From Halichoerus grypus (taxonomy: Eukaryota; Chordata; Mammalia; Carnivora; Phocidae): DNA of 64,000 nucleotides. Shown one piece after another: positions 51,901 through 55,522 of this stretch (its first letter is position 1; each line of letters begins with the position of its first letter). The notes beneath the pieces were generated by a model that had not been told where the DNA came from, ran no database searches, and worked only from the letters and a program-made list of their open reading frames with translations. The position numbers and the translations under genes were made by a program. Where the stretch lies: assembly GCF_964656455.1 (NCBI RefSeq), contig NC_135717.1, positions 153,005,793 to 153,069,792 of the forward strand, in the 5' to 3' direction.

Positions 51901-54900
51901 AATGAAATCTGCCTTATTTTCTGTTTACTTGGTATAAATCATCATACGCTTTGGGGAGGTGTTGAGCAGTTATTTCTGGGGTGAATATTTTCGCTTCCCA
52001 CCATCCTTGCTTCAGCCACAACCGCATCTAAACAGAGGCGGCAGGACCCACACCCAATTCTGGGTCTTAGTCTTAGAAGTCAGATTCCTGCCCTACCAAT
52101 GCCACTGAATCAGAAGCCCGGGGGGTGGGGCCCGAAAATGCACGTTTGCCAAGCTCCTCCGGGTAATTGTATGTGCCTTACATTTGAGAATCCTGGGGTA
52201 GTAGAAAGAGCACTGGACTAGGAGTGTTGGTTAGAAGCAGCAGGTTCAGGCTCTAAAGTCATCTCAGCCCCAGTTAGCTGTGTGTCTCTGGCCCTTTTCC
52301 TCTGGGCAACTGTTATCTACTCATGGAGTGAAGGGCCTAGTCACCGGTTTTAAATTTCTTCCCAGCTCTTTCTTGGGGGATCTTGTGGTTGGAGATTTGC
52401 CCTTGCTGCCCTTGAGCCTTAAATGGGTGAGATGTTCCAAAAATCTGGGCCCTAAGCCCAGACGGCTCCCTCAAGCAGAGAATTCTGGGTCAAGCTTTTG
52501 CAGTGCTGATTCAAGAGTATCTTGAGCACTTGAGATGGTGAGGGGTGGCACGCTTACCAGGAGGAAGTGACTGTGAGCCGGCCAGAGATGCTTTCAGTTT
52601 CTGTGGAAAAATTCCCTCTGGTGCAGGGGGTCTGACTTCCCACACCGGGTGCCCAAGGAGATGTGGGACTCGGACAGCCTTGGTCCTCCTGCCCTGTCCC
52701 ACAGACATTTGCCTAGATGCCACTAGCTCTGTGACCCCCAGGTAACCTCCTCCTCAGGGCTTCCAGGGCTCTGTGAGTGAAGTAATAATACCAACTGCCT
52801 TTACTGAGCGTGCCAGATATTATGTGAAGAGTTTTGCTTACTTTTTCTCACTGAATCCTCTCATTTGATCCTGTGAGGTAAGGATCGTTATGACCATTTT
52901 GCACTGGGGGGATTGGGAGCACACAGAATGGATGTGCCTTCCGCCAGATCCCACAGCGGGCATGGGATGGCACCAGGGTTTGAGAGCTTCTAGCTACTAC
53001 CTCCCCAGTGAGGCAGGCACGTTCTTATGGGCTTAGGGAGGATTTAGGGATGGATCGAGATCACAGGCATGAAAGCCTGTGGCTGAGCCAGGGCCAGAGT
53101 CTGGTCTCACACAGGAAAGGAAGGTGAAGGGGCCGAGCTTAGTTTCCATCCCAGGAGAGGGAGGGTAGGCGTGGTCCGGTCAGATGCACTTGGCCACAGC
53201 CAGCCACCCGAGGAGCTGAGTGTTCCCTGCTCTGTAAGACACCTAAGCCCCCAGCAGGTATGACTGAGGACTCGTGTTCCATAGTGACAGAGAAACTTCA
53301 TGGTTTTCGAAGCTGGCCCCATATCAGAATCCCCTGGGAAGGTGTTCAAACCACAGATGCCCAGGCCTCGGTTCCAGACATTCCGGGTCTGTGGGTCTAA
53401 TGGAGGGCCCAGGCATCTGAATTTTTTATGGGAGCCCCAGGGAATTCTGGTAATGATCATCCAGGGTTAGAACCATGGGTGCGGGTAACAGTATAAGACA
53501 AAATATCACTTCTCTCAGTCTGGCTGCGCTCTGGAGAATTCTGGGGAATTCCTGACTACAGAGCCAGTGAGTCTGTACTGCCCGTCCACACAGCCCAGCA
53601 GAGCCCACCTGGCCCCCAACTGCACCCTCCGTGGCCCATCCAGCCCACAGGGCTCACGAGGACACTCACCCCTGTCTCTGATGTGTGCTGGAGGGAAAAG
53701 GAGAAGTAGAAGTTCTGGGTTTGTAGTTGGGACATTACCCCAGGGGGCAGAGGGAAAGAGAAGAGAGCAGTGTGGTTGTGAACCACTAAATAAAGGAAGT
53801 TTCCCATAAGAATTAAAATGTCAGGTGCTAGTCCCAACGCTCTCCCCACCTGGGAAATTTTCGAACATTCCACCTCTGTCCTACACTAAGGAAGAGACTC
53901 AAGGATATGTCAGCAGGGAAGAGAAAAGTGGTGACTATCCCACGCCAGCTGTGGGATCTGGGGAAAATCACAGCTATTCCATGTGCCCCAGCTCCCCCCC
54001 TGTGCAAAATGGTCATAACGATACTTACCTCACAGGATTAAATGAGAGGATTCAATGAGAAAAGGTAATGGGAAAAGTGATGGGAAGCCAGTGGAGAGTG
54101 GGGTGGCAGAGGGGGCCGAAGGGAGCCCTGGGACTGGGGAGGGCACATGTTCCTGCAGGGAGGGGATGGGACAGGCGGTGGGGAGGGGGGATGCCAGGAG
54201 TCTTAGATGAGGTCTCCATTTACTTGGTCAGGGCAGAGCAAGGGAGAGAGCTAACGGAACCTTCCTTCGCAAGCTAGGCCGTGAAGCTTGGCTGGAAACG
54301 GTGCTTCCAGCCTCAGTCGCTTGGCTGGCTTCTTCATCACGAAGGGTTTGATGAAGCTCTCCCTAGCTCTCCCTCTTCCACATATTTGGTTAATGTCCGT
54401 TGATTGTAGACACTGATTACCTGGCGAGTGTGCTGCTGCCGACCCAGGGCTGCATGCTCTGGGCGGTTTCCGTGGCAGCAGAACACCCAAGCCTCCCCCG
54501 TGAGCTGCTCAGAGTCCACGCAAGTGCAGTGTGGCTACAGGTTTGAGGCATCTCACGAACCATGAGCGGGTGAGCCCCGGTCGAGGAGTAAGTGCCCATG
54601 GCAGAAGTGTGGAGACAGACACCATCGGGATGGGCCGAATCCTGGGGACAAGCCTTTGAGCAATGGACTTGGCTCTGGTCCAGGGAAGGGAGTTCAAGTG
54701 CATCAGTGGCCACGTACCAGCCAAGGTGCACAGACGAGGTGCCCAGGGGTGTCTGTGCATGCCCAGCTCTGCAAACCACAGCGAGCTGGCCGGGACGGCT
54801 GCAGGTTGTGATCACTAAAGCCCACTTCCTTCATTAGAAGCTCTTAACACCAAAAAGCATCCTCCTTGGCAAGTGTACAAAATGTTCTGACATTTATTCT

Positions 54901-55522
54901 GGTTACCAAGGCTAATTGTTGTGTATTTTTTTAAATGCCATTTATTTTTGGTTTGCTCAAAAAGGCAATTAAAGAGGAATATAAACGAAGGTTAAACCTC
55001 CACATCTACTCTAGGCATTAGCCAGCTGATGAGCATCAGTCTGCCATATAGAAGCTGAAACATAAAAGAACCATCCGCTGAGGATTTCATGTTGCTGTTG
55101 ACTGTAAATGCTGGGAGTCTGTGCGCGGGCACGGGCGTGCGTGCATGTGTGCGCGGGCGCGCGCCTGTGCGGGTGGTGGGGAGAGGCCGCGTCTCCTGAG
55201 TTTTGCGCCCAATCCTGAGCGGAGCAGTGTGTATTTTCTTGGGAGTCTCATGTTGATTGTTAGAAAACATTGCCTCCTGCCTCCTGTCGCACTGCCATAA
55301 ACTGAAACTTTAACTCTTTGGAAAGTACAGTGGCTTGCGCAGACAGCTGACTTTCACTTTTGTGTCTCTTCCAAGGAGACTGTTGGAGAGCCGTTCTATT
55401 TGCTGGTGACGACTTTGAACCAGAAAATAAACAAGGGTCCCGTGGATGTAATCACTTGCAAAGCCCTGTACACCCTGAACGAAGACTGGCTGCTGTGGCA
55501 GGTTCCAGAGTTCAGTACTGTG
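6546..55522 (+). CDS. PLXNC1: Plexin C1, internal 17 coding exons (gene spans beyond both window ends)
   Basis: Seventeen exons join into 726 codons without a stop. The product is a single-pass plasma-membrane receptor; the family member plexin C1 binds semaphorin 7A (and poxviral semaphorin mimics) and signals to Ras/Rap-family GTPases, integrins and the cytoskeleton. Numbering residues from the first whole codon (6547): PSI-1 end 1-38; spacer 39-119; PSI-2 119-190 with C-P-V-C and C-A-W-C; IPT/stalk about 188-470 (motifs [17 protein letters not shown]); transmembrane helix about 472-492 ([19 protein letters not shown]); basic/charged juxtamembrane helix 493-521; GAP first half about 523-726 with [15 protein letters not shown]. 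Fifteen N-X-S/T sequons are seen in the ectodomain part. Identity rests on close agreement with remembered mammalian plexin C1; other plexins lack the shorter stalk seen here. Sema domain, Rho-binding domain, second GAP half and stop are outside the window. Confidence 0.97.
6773..6895 (-). mobile_element. L2-type LINE 3' end, antisense
   Basis: CCATTCATTTAGTTACTGATATTGAG, GCCATACACTCTACGAGACACTAGGGAAA, AACAAGAC and CCTCGTGGAGTTTGTCATCT match the inverted L2 3' end in order. Confidence 0.65.
8640..10860 (+). mobile_element. Degenerate L1-type LINE sequence, sense (3' ORF2 and 3' UTR pieces)
   Basis: Adenine-rich + strand with scattered L1 ORF2-like wording: CCACCATCACTGGTACAAC, AACAATTGTAAAG-type runs, CTAATTATCTAATAAATACAAATTAAAGTG, GCCTTTTTGGAGAGCGATTTG, and GGTTAAGTAAAATAAGGTCTGC with ATGTTATGCAGCAAG. 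At 8640-9000 a 3' UTR-like piece has GCAAGATGCAGAAAAGTATG. It is too decayed to hold an ORF. The extents are approximate and more than one insertion may be present. Confidence 0.6.
11030..11990 (+). mobile_element. L2 LINE, sense, 3' ORF2 to 3' end
   Basis: The order of CT-rich landmarks follows L2: CTGGCTTCTGCCCC, CTTGCTGAGGTCACTAGCAA, TGGCTTCATCTCTCTC, TAAATGCTGGAGTT, then AAACACAACCAAAACTGAA and finally TATAAGCTCTTTGAGGGCAGGGACC, GCACAGCACTCGGCACATG and TTGATAAATAGGG. The final 100 bases are the clear L2 3' end. Confidence 0.8.
12690..12835 (-). mobile_element. L1 LINE 3' UTR fragment, antisense
   Basis: TAACTGAAATACAATCACAT, GTAAGTTTAAGATGCACAATG and GATTACCACCGTAACATTAG match the reverse complement of an old L1 (L1M type) 3' region. 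Confidence 0.7.
13150..13965 (+). mobile_element. L1-type LINE ORF2 3' region, sense, degenerate
   Basis: Ordered ORF2 landmarks are visible: AAAATTTATATGGAAGAGCAA, AAAATCACAGTAGTAAAAGC, GATAATTGGAACAGAGCAGAA, TTAATATATGACAAAAGCGG, AAAGTTGGACCCTTATACAT and AATGGTCCAAGAATATGAA. Stops and indels break every frame. Confidence 0.75.
14088..14241 (+). CDS. PLXNC1: PLXNC1 exon: spacer between PSI-1 and PSI-2 (first half)
   Basis: 154 bases, phase 0 in and phase 1 out. The acceptor is TTCTTCCCCACACAG/A and the donor AAAG/GTAGGC. It encodes [20 protein letters not shown], then a basic stretch with paired cysteines (GQTCACSIP). In other plexins this place is taken by an IPT-type beta-sandwich; [10 protein letters not shown] resembles an IPT opening strand. 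Confidence 0.95.
14597..14790 (-). mobile_element. L2-type LINE 3' end, antisense
   Basis: GCATTCATTCAGAAAGGAAGTGTTTATTGA, CTACTATGTGTTGGGCACTG, TGCTGGGTGCTAGGGATACAG and GTTCTTGCTCGCAGTATTTAT follow the inverted L2 3' end. Confidence 0.75.
15078..15105. repeat. (TGAA)n microsatellite
   Basis: About six tandem TGAA/GAAT units after CAATAAATTTTTGTTGAATG, the usual tail of a sense L2 3' end. Confidence 0.8.
17479..17566 (+). CDS. PLXNC1: PLXNC1 exon: spacer between PSI-1 and PSI-2 (second half)
   Basis: 88 bases, phase 1 in and phase 2 out. The acceptor is CCCCTTTGCTCCAG/A and the donor AGA/GTAAGA. It encodes [20 protein letters not shown] followed by [10 protein letters not shown]. Three N-glycosylation sequons (NVT, NFT, NCS) mark it as extracellular. 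Confidence 0.95.
17567..19620 (+). other. PLXNC1: PLXNC1 intron, 2.1 kb, nothing recognised
   Basis: No repeat family, RNA gene or exon is recognised between the spacer exon and the PSI-2 exon. The frame of the PSI-2 exon is open upstream from 19307, which is probably chance. Confidence 0.85.
19621..19723 (+). CDS. PLXNC1: PLXNC1 exon: PSI-2 domain core
   Basis: 103 bases, phase 2 in and phase 0 out. The acceptor is TTTTCCGTTTTGCCAG/A and the donor CAG/GTAAAG. It encodes [20 protein letters not shown] and on to DPSDYKRNQ. The C-x2-C-x4-C-A-W-C-x5-C pattern is the PSI signature. The next intron is only 144 bases and is open in this frame. Confidence 0.97.
19724..19867 (+). other. PLXNC1: PLXNC1 144-base intron, open in frame
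   Basis: GTAAAG...CATTTCAG, between two phase-0 ends. Its length is a multiple of three and it contains no stop in the PLXNC1 frame. It would read as 48 mainly hydrophobic residues with five cysteines. Confidence 0.95.
19868..19969 (+). CDS. PLXNC1: PLXNC1 exon: PSI-2 end and linker
   Basis: 102 bases, phase 0 at both ends, so it could be skipped without a frameshift. The acceptor is TCTTCATTTCAG/G and the donor CAG/GTCAGA. It encodes [20 protein letters not shown] then [14 protein letters not shown], a Gly/Lys-rich flexible linker with two sequons (NKS, NRT) leading to the first IPT domain. Confidence 0.95.
20452..20511. repeat. (ATGT)n/(ATTT)n microsatellite
   Basis: About nine TATG units flanked on both sides by TTTA units. 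Confidence 0.97.
21190..22690 (-). mobile_element. L1 LINE, antisense, ORF2 C-terminal part and 3' region
   Basis: The minus strand reads L1 sequence: a 74-codon stretch at 22334-22110 gives [20 protein letters not shown] and [20 protein letters not shown], the recognisable ORF2p C-terminal region. To the left, inverted landmarks such as GTGCAACCGTCACCACATTCC, CCTGGCAACCACCATTCTAC, AAGTGGAATCATATAGGAAT and GCTGCTATGAACATGGGTGT follow. To the right, CTGTTCCACTGGTCTATATG and ACTATAGCTTTGTAATAAG follow. Old, 5'-truncated and interrupted. Confidence 0.9.
22700..23120 (-). mobile_element. L1 LINE 3' UTR-type fragment, antisense
   Basis: TTTTGAGGTAATTGTAGATTACAT, CAGTTTCCCCCAATAGTAAC, ATCTTGCAAAACCATCACAC and CAACCAAGATACTGACAGTG match the inverted 3' region of an old L1 subfamily. 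It probably abuts the L1 to its left rather than being continuous with it. Confidence 0.7.
24985..25050 (-). mobile_element. L2-type LINE 3' end, antisense, short
   Basis: TTATGCATTCATTCAAAATGTG, TTTATTGAGCACTTACTGTG and TGCTGGACAGG match the inverted L2 3' terminus. Confidence 0.65.
25195..25385 (-). mobile_element. MIR fossil, antisense
   Basis: CCTATTTTCCCCATTTTATAGG, GAGCTTTGAACCTAGGCAGTC, GCCAGAGCCCACAGTTTTAACC and ACTACTCTACACTGTATG match the reverse complement of MIR in order. Confidence 0.85.
27124..27346 (-). mobile_element. Can-SINE (tRNA-derived), full length, antisense
   Basis: Poly-T at 27133-27150, then AAAGATTTTATTTATTTATT, the CT-rich region as GAGAGAGACAC, CATGACCTGAGCCGAAGGC and GAGCCACCCAGGCGCCCC. 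The 8-base target duplication AGATTCTG flanks it at 27124-27131 and 27339-27346. Confidence 0.96.
28195..29060. promoter_or_regulatory. CpG-rich intronic segment with TATA box and E-boxes (candidate internal promoter or enhancer)
   Basis: I count about 58 CpG dinucleotides in 865 bases, close to what base composition predicts, whereas the flanking intron is CpG-poor. TATAAATA lies at 28775-28782. CACGTG occurs at 28513-28518, 28528-28533 and 28570-28575. GC-rich words such as GGGCGACGGCGGCCGC (28919-28934) are present. No known gene or repeat was recognised. Function is inference. Confidence 0.4.
29491..29753 (-). mobile_element. Can-SINE, 5'-truncated, antisense, with two A-tails
   Basis: The 12-base duplication CTTTTAAGGAGA at 29491-29502 and 29742-29753 bounds the insertion. 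Inside are poly-T (29510-29530), about 26 bases of non-SINE sequence, then TTTTTAGATTTTATTTATTT and SINE body to CATGACCTGAGCC. The tRNA-like head is missing. Confidence 0.9.
29924..30155 (+). mobile_element. Can-SINE, full length, sense
   Basis: GGGGTGCCTGGGTGGCTCAG head at 29938, CT-rich middle, CAAATAAATAAAATCTTT tail and A run. The 13-base duplication AATAGCCCAACTG lies at 29924-29936 and 30143-30155. Confidence 0.97.
30622..30761 (+). CDS. PLXNC1: PLXNC1 exon: IPT domain opening
   Basis: 140 bases, phase 0 in and phase 2 out. The acceptor is TTTATTTCCAACAG/G and the donor GATGT/GTGAGT. It encodes [20 protein letters not shown] then [14 protein letters not shown] and STCEKDV. The S-I-E-P...G...V-I-V-T-G-A-N-F string is a typical IPT/TIG (immunoglobulin-like, plexin, transcription factor) start. 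The sequons are NFT and NIT. Confidence 0.96.
30762..33412 (+). other. PLXNC1: PLXNC1 intron, 2.7 kb
   Basis: Contains a LINE fragment at 32840-33175. The rest (30762-32840) is AT-rich with nothing recognised. Confidence 0.9.
32840..33175 (-). mobile_element. L1-type LINE 3' UTR fragment, antisense
   Basis: CTCTGTACCCATCCTCCAGCT, AACTTAGCAACATTTTGCCA, CAGTATGTGTCTCCAGCAGAT, AAAATTAACAGGAATTCCTT and CCCAGTCCATGTTCCACTTT follow an inverted old L1 3' region. Confidence 0.65.
33413..33592 (+). CDS. PLXNC1: PLXNC1 exon: IPT domain, second half
   Basis: 180 bases, phase 2 at both ends (skippable in frame). The acceptor is GCCCTTTTCTAG/G and the donor ATCAG/GTGCTT, the weakest donor of the set (GTGCTT instead of GTRAGT). 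It encodes [20 protein letters not shown] through [10 protein letters not shown] to [12 protein letters not shown]. The sequons are NDT and NCT. A 5'-truncated Can-SINE begins about 45 bases past the donor. Confidence 0.96.
33631..33810 (+). mobile_element. Can-SINE, 5'-truncated, sense
   Basis: TCATGGTCTCAGGGTTGTGA, CGAGCCCCACATTGGGCTCC, CT-rich segment and an A/GAA-rich tail. AAGGGGTCAT before and AAAGGGTCAT after look like the target duplication. It begins about 45 bases after an exon donor. Confidence 0.9.
34540..34800 (-). mobile_element. ERVL-MaLR LTR fossil (MLT1/MST type), antisense
   Basis: CTCCTCTTTTATGAGGGCACC, AGTCATATTATTGGATTAGG, GCCCACCCCAATGACCTCAT, TTAATTACCGCTTTAAAGACC and CTTCAGATACAGTCAAATTC match the inverted MaLR LTR in order. 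An ancient non-coding solo fragment. Confidence 0.85.
34890..35070 (-). mobile_element. MIR fossil, antisense
   Basis: AGGAGAGGAAACTGAGGCATAG, CGACTTGCTTGGGCTCCCAG and GTCTGGCCCAGGCTGCCGTG match inverted MIR. Confidence 0.75.
35100..35190 (-). mobile_element. L1 3' end fragment, antisense
   Basis: TTTTTAATTGAAGTATAGTC, CTACAATATTATATTAGTTT and CCGGTGCACAGCGCAGTGAT match the inverted 3' terminus of an L1. Confidence 0.75.
36167..36254 (+). CDS. PLXNC1: PLXNC1 exon: next IPT domain opening
   Basis: 88 bases, phase 2 in and phase 0 out. The acceptor is TTTTTCTCTTTGCAG/T and the donor AAAT/GTGAGT. It encodes [20 protein letters not shown] then [22 protein letters not shown] is the IPT signature; the sequon NIT lies in it, and a second (NVS) is formed across the junction with the next exon. 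Confidence 0.96.
37335..37600 (-). mobile_element. Can-SINE, antisense, first of a same-site pair
   Basis: T-rich tail, AAAGATTTATTTATTTATTT, GAATCCCAAGCAGATTCCATG, GATCATGACCCGAGCTGAAA and GAGGCACCCAGTGCTCCCC. It is flanked by TACCCTCTCTTTT at 37335-37347 and 37588-37600. More diverged than its neighbour. Confidence 0.95.
37588..37823 (-). mobile_element. Can-SINE, full length, antisense, second of a same-site pair
   Basis: AAAGATTTTATTTATTTATT, CAAGCAGGGGGAGTGGGAGA, CATGACCTGAGCCGAAGGC and GAGCCACCCAGGCGCCCC. Its flanking duplication is again TACCCTCTCTTTT (37588-37600 and 37811-37823). Confidence 0.96.
37890..38026 (-). mobile_element. Can-SINE, divergent subfamily, antisense
   Basis: ATTTATTTATTTATTTTTTGAG, AATGTGGGGCTCGAACTCCC, GGTCAAGAGTTGCACACTCC and CTGAGCCAGCCAGGCGCCCC. 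The GAGCCAGCCAGG end marks a different subfamily. TTATTG flanks at 37890-37895 and 38021-38026. Confidence 0.9.
38560..38750 (-). mobile_element. MIR fossil, antisense
   Basis: CTTGAGTGCTGACTGGGGGC, GTATCACTCTCCCCATTTTA, and CAGATGAGAAATTGGGAGCA match inverted MIR. Confidence 0.75.
38835..39038 (+). CDS. PLXNC1: PLXNC1 exon: IPT/stalk
   Basis: 204 bases, phase 0 at both ends. The acceptor is TTTTCTCCTCCCTCAG/G and the donor CAA/GTATGT. It encodes [20 protein letters not shown], then [20 protein letters not shown] and [10 protein letters not shown]. Four cysteines and one sequon (NVT) fit the disulfide-bonded IPT-like stalk. It is separated from the next exon by 119 bases. Confidence 0.96.
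39039..39157 (+). other. PLXNC1: PLXNC1 119-base intron
   Basis: GTATGT...TTCTTCACAG. The length is not a multiple of three, and the frame meets a TGA at 39081-39083, so retention would truncate the protein. Confidence 0.95.
39158..39343 (+). CDS. PLXNC1: PLXNC1 exon: membrane-proximal IPT/stalk
   Basis: 186 bases, phase 0 at both ends. The acceptor is TCTTTGTTCTTCACAG/A and the donor CGC/GTAAGT. It encodes [20 protein letters not shown], then [20 protein letters not shown] and [15 protein letters not shown]. Three sequons (NIS, NCS, NIT) and two cysteines place it in the last extracellular domain before the membrane. Confidence 0.96.
40652..40860 (+). mobile_element. Can-SINE, sense
   Basis: GGGCGCCTGGGTGGCTCAGT head, CTCAGGTCATGATCGAGTCC with a short internal deletion, (TC)n, CAAATAAATAAATAAAATCT and A run. 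No clear target duplication. Confidence 0.95.
40940..41220 (-). mobile_element. MIR fossil, antisense
   Basis: TTCACGACAACCCTACGAAG, ACTTTAGAGATGAGGAAAGT, and CTGAGCTGGGACTTGAATTC match inverted MIR, with about 90 bases of other sequence inside. Confidence 0.7.
41319..41421 (+). CDS. PLXNC1: PLXNC1 exon: transmembrane helix
   Basis: 103 bases, phase 0 in and phase 1 out. The acceptor is TTTCTGTCCCATTAG/G and the donor TTTG/GTAAGT. It encodes [20 protein letters not shown] followed by [14 protein letters not shown]. The hydrophobic run with no charged residue is the single membrane span and finishes in the next exon (AAVGV) before the basic stop-transfer TRHK. Confidence 0.97.
42005..42092 (+). 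mobile_element. L1 3' terminus, sense
   Basis: TTGTACACCTGAAATCAACG, TAACATTTGTGTCCGCTGTA and CTTCAGTTAAAAAAG match the L1 3' UTR end plus A-tail. Confidence 0.75.
43620..43790 (-). mobile_element. MIR fossil, antisense
   Basis: GACAGATAAGGCAACCAGGC, CTTGAAGTCACACAGCTCAT and GCAGAGTGGGGATGTGAACC match inverted MIR. Confidence 0.85.
44327..44428 (+). CDS. PLXNC1: PLXNC1 exon: end of membrane span and juxtamembrane helix
   Basis: 102 bases, phase 1 at both ends. The acceptor is TCTGTCTCCTCAG/C and the donor GATG/GTAGGC. It encodes [20 protein letters not shown] then [14 protein letters not shown]. The charged, leucine-spaced run is the plexin juxtamembrane helix, which in this family can form a coiled coil and regulates the GAP domain by dimerisation. 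Confidence 0.96.
44429..44728 (+). other. PLXNC1: PLXNC1 300-base intron
   Basis: Short intron with a C14 run near 44480-44493. Stops occur in the reading frame (TAA at 44512). Confidence 0.95.
44729..44832 (+). CDS. PLXNC1: PLXNC1 exon: start of cytoplasmic GAP domain
   Basis: 104 bases, phase 1 in and phase 0 out. The acceptor is TCTGTTTTGCAG/G and the donor GAG/GTAAAA. It encodes [20 protein letters not shown] then [21 protein letters not shown]-x-D and P-F-L-D-Y-K-x-[FY]-x-x-R-x-F-F-P are strongly conserved across plexins. Confidence 0.97.
45902..45961. repeat. (AT)n(TTTA)n microsatellite
   Basis: About 20 AT units followed by about five ATTT units. Confidence 0.98.
46460..46822 (+). 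mobile_element. Tigger-type (TcMar) non-autonomous DNA transposon
   Basis: TAGTTGACCCTTAAACAACA at the left end, TTGAACTGCATGGGTCCACT, CTTACTCTATTGTAAGAATA, GTAAGGCTTCTGGTCAGCAG, GTTACATGCCAATTTTCGAC and GCATTGTTCAAG at the right end. The right terminal inverted repeat is eroded. Subfamily not assigned. Confidence 0.88.
47960..48115 (-). mobile_element. MIR fossil, antisense
   Basis: CCTCATTTTGCGGATGAGCA, CACAGAGAGGTTACATAACT, TGCCCAAAGCCATGTGACCA match inverted MIR. Confidence 0.88.
48558..48596 (+). CDS. PLXNC1: PLXNC1 39-base exon in the GAP domain
   Basis: 39 bases, phase 0 at both ends, encoding exactly [13 protein letters not shown]. The acceptor is CTCCTTCCTCTCAG/T and the donor CAT/GTAAGT. 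It continues FFPE directly, so it belongs to the main reading frame. It is short enough that skipping it would delete 13 residues of the GAP domain without a frameshift. The following intron is 216 bases. Confidence 0.95.
48597..48812 (+). other. PLXNC1: PLXNC1 216-base intron with ATATC repeat near the acceptor
   Basis: GTAAGT...TTTTTCCAG. A run of ATATC/TCATA units spans 48774-48797, 15-40 bases before the exon. The frame hits TAA within four codons of the donor. Confidence 0.93.
48813..48937 (+). CDS. PLXNC1: PLXNC1 exon: GAP domain
   Basis: 125 bases, phase 0 in and phase 2 out. The acceptor is TTTTTTTTCCAG/A, preceded by an ATATC pentanucleotide run, and the donor ACAG/GTATTA. It encodes [20 protein letters not shown] then [20 protein letters not shown] and DR. 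[KN]-x-F-L-x-x-x-I-[RH]-T-L-E-x-Q is the plexin GAP helix pattern. Confidence 0.96.
48938..50201 (+). other. PLXNC1: PLXNC1 intron, 1.3 kb, half L1
   Basis: The left half (48938-49550) holds nothing recognised. The right half is an antisense L1 that runs almost to the acceptor. Confidence 0.92.
49555..50180 (-). mobile_element. L1 LINE 3' part, antisense, adjoining an exon
   Basis: TTTTATTGAGATGGAATTGG, AAGTTTAAGGTGTACGGCAT, ATAATGAGTTTAGTTAGCAT, CTCTGGTAACCACAGATCTG, CACATATAAGTGAGATCATA, TATACCACATTTTCTTTATC and GATGTCTTGACTATTGTAAC follow an inverted L1M-type element in order. A (GT)n run lies at 50081-50098. Confidence 0.9.
50202..50400 (+). CDS. PLXNC1: PLXNC1 exon: GAP domain with LRRTESV motif
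   Basis: 199 bases, phase 2 in and phase 0 out. The acceptor is CTATTTTTACATAG/G and the donor CGG/GTAAGT. It encodes [20 protein letters not shown] through [10 protein letters not shown] to [20 protein letters not shown] and CLSGFLR. The paired arginines in L-R-R-T-E-S-V are the conserved arginines of the first GAP half that plexin loss-of-function studies mutate. An antisense L1 fills the intron to about 20 bases before this exon. Confidence 0.97.
50615..50785 (-). mobile_element. L1 3' UTR fragment, antisense
   Basis: AATTTTATTGCGGTAAGAAC, GGCACAATGTTGTACAACAG and CTAGAACTTATTTATCTTGT match the inverted 3' region of an L1. Confidence 0.78.
51105..51315 (+). mobile_element. MIR fossil
   Basis: GTGGGTCTTGGAGCCCACTG, CTATCTGAGCCTTGGGTTTA and AGTAAGCACTCCATAAATGT match MIR in order, ending at its 3' tip. 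Confidence 0.8.
51319..51556 (+). mobile_element. Can-SINE, full length, sense
   Basis: GGGGCGCCTGGGTGGCTCAG head at 51335, TCGGCTCAGGTCATGATCCT, CAAATAAATAAATAAAATCT tail. A 16-base duplication AAAATATTAATAGGAG flanks it exactly (51319-51334, 51541-51556), which suggests a young insertion. Confidence 0.98.
52075..52200. mobile_element. hAT-Charlie-type MITE fossil
   Basis: CACTGAATCAGAAGCCCGGG, GTGGGGCCCGAAAATGCACG and TTACATTTGAGAATCCTGGG fit the family of short elements that carry CTGAATCAGAA/GGGGCC words. Subfamily uncertain. Confidence 0.6.
52195..52310 (+). mobile_element. MIR fossil, 5' half
   Basis: GTAGTAGAAAGAGCACTGGA, CAGGTTCAGGCTCTAAAGTC, and TAGCTGTGTGTCTCTGGCCC match MIR. Confidence 0.75.
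52770..52990 (-). mobile_element. MIR fossil, antisense
   Basis: GTAATAATACCAACTGCCTT, ATCCTCTCATTTGATCCTGT and GAGGTAAGGATCGTTATGAC resemble inverted MIR. Confidence 0.7.
53270..53475. mobile_element. hAT-Charlie-type MITE fossil
   Basis: GGCCCCATATCAGAATCCCC, CCCAGGCCTCGGTTCCAGAC, and TCTGAATTTTTTATGGGAGC fit this element group. Subfamily uncertain. Confidence 0.55.
53940..54062 (+). mobile_element. MIR fossil
   Basis: TGTGCAAAATGGTCATAACG, ATACTTACCTCACAGGATTA and AATGAGAGGATTCAATGAGA match MIR. Confidence 0.75.
55376..55522 (+). CDS. PLXNC1: PLXNC1 exon: GAP domain, last exon in window
   Basis: 147 bases, phase 0 at both ends. The acceptor is TTTTGTGTCTCTTCCAAG/G and the donor GTG/GTATGT. 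It encodes [20 protein letters not shown] then [20 protein letters not shown] and WQVPEFSTV. [KE]-G-P-[IV]-D-[AV]-I-T-x-x-A-x-Y-[ST]-L-[SN]-E-D is the plexin pattern just before the Rho-binding domain. I find no continuation exon in the remaining 8.5 kb, so the next intron is longer than that. Confidence 0.96.

Larger units (their letters stand above)
50401..55375 (+). other. PLXNC1: PLXNC1 intron, 5.0 kb
   Basis: Contains an L1 3' fragment, MIRs, a Can-SINE, two hAT-type pieces and an alternating GC/GT tract. Nothing is recognised at 51560-52070, 52320-52760 and 54070-55120. Confidence 0.9.
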
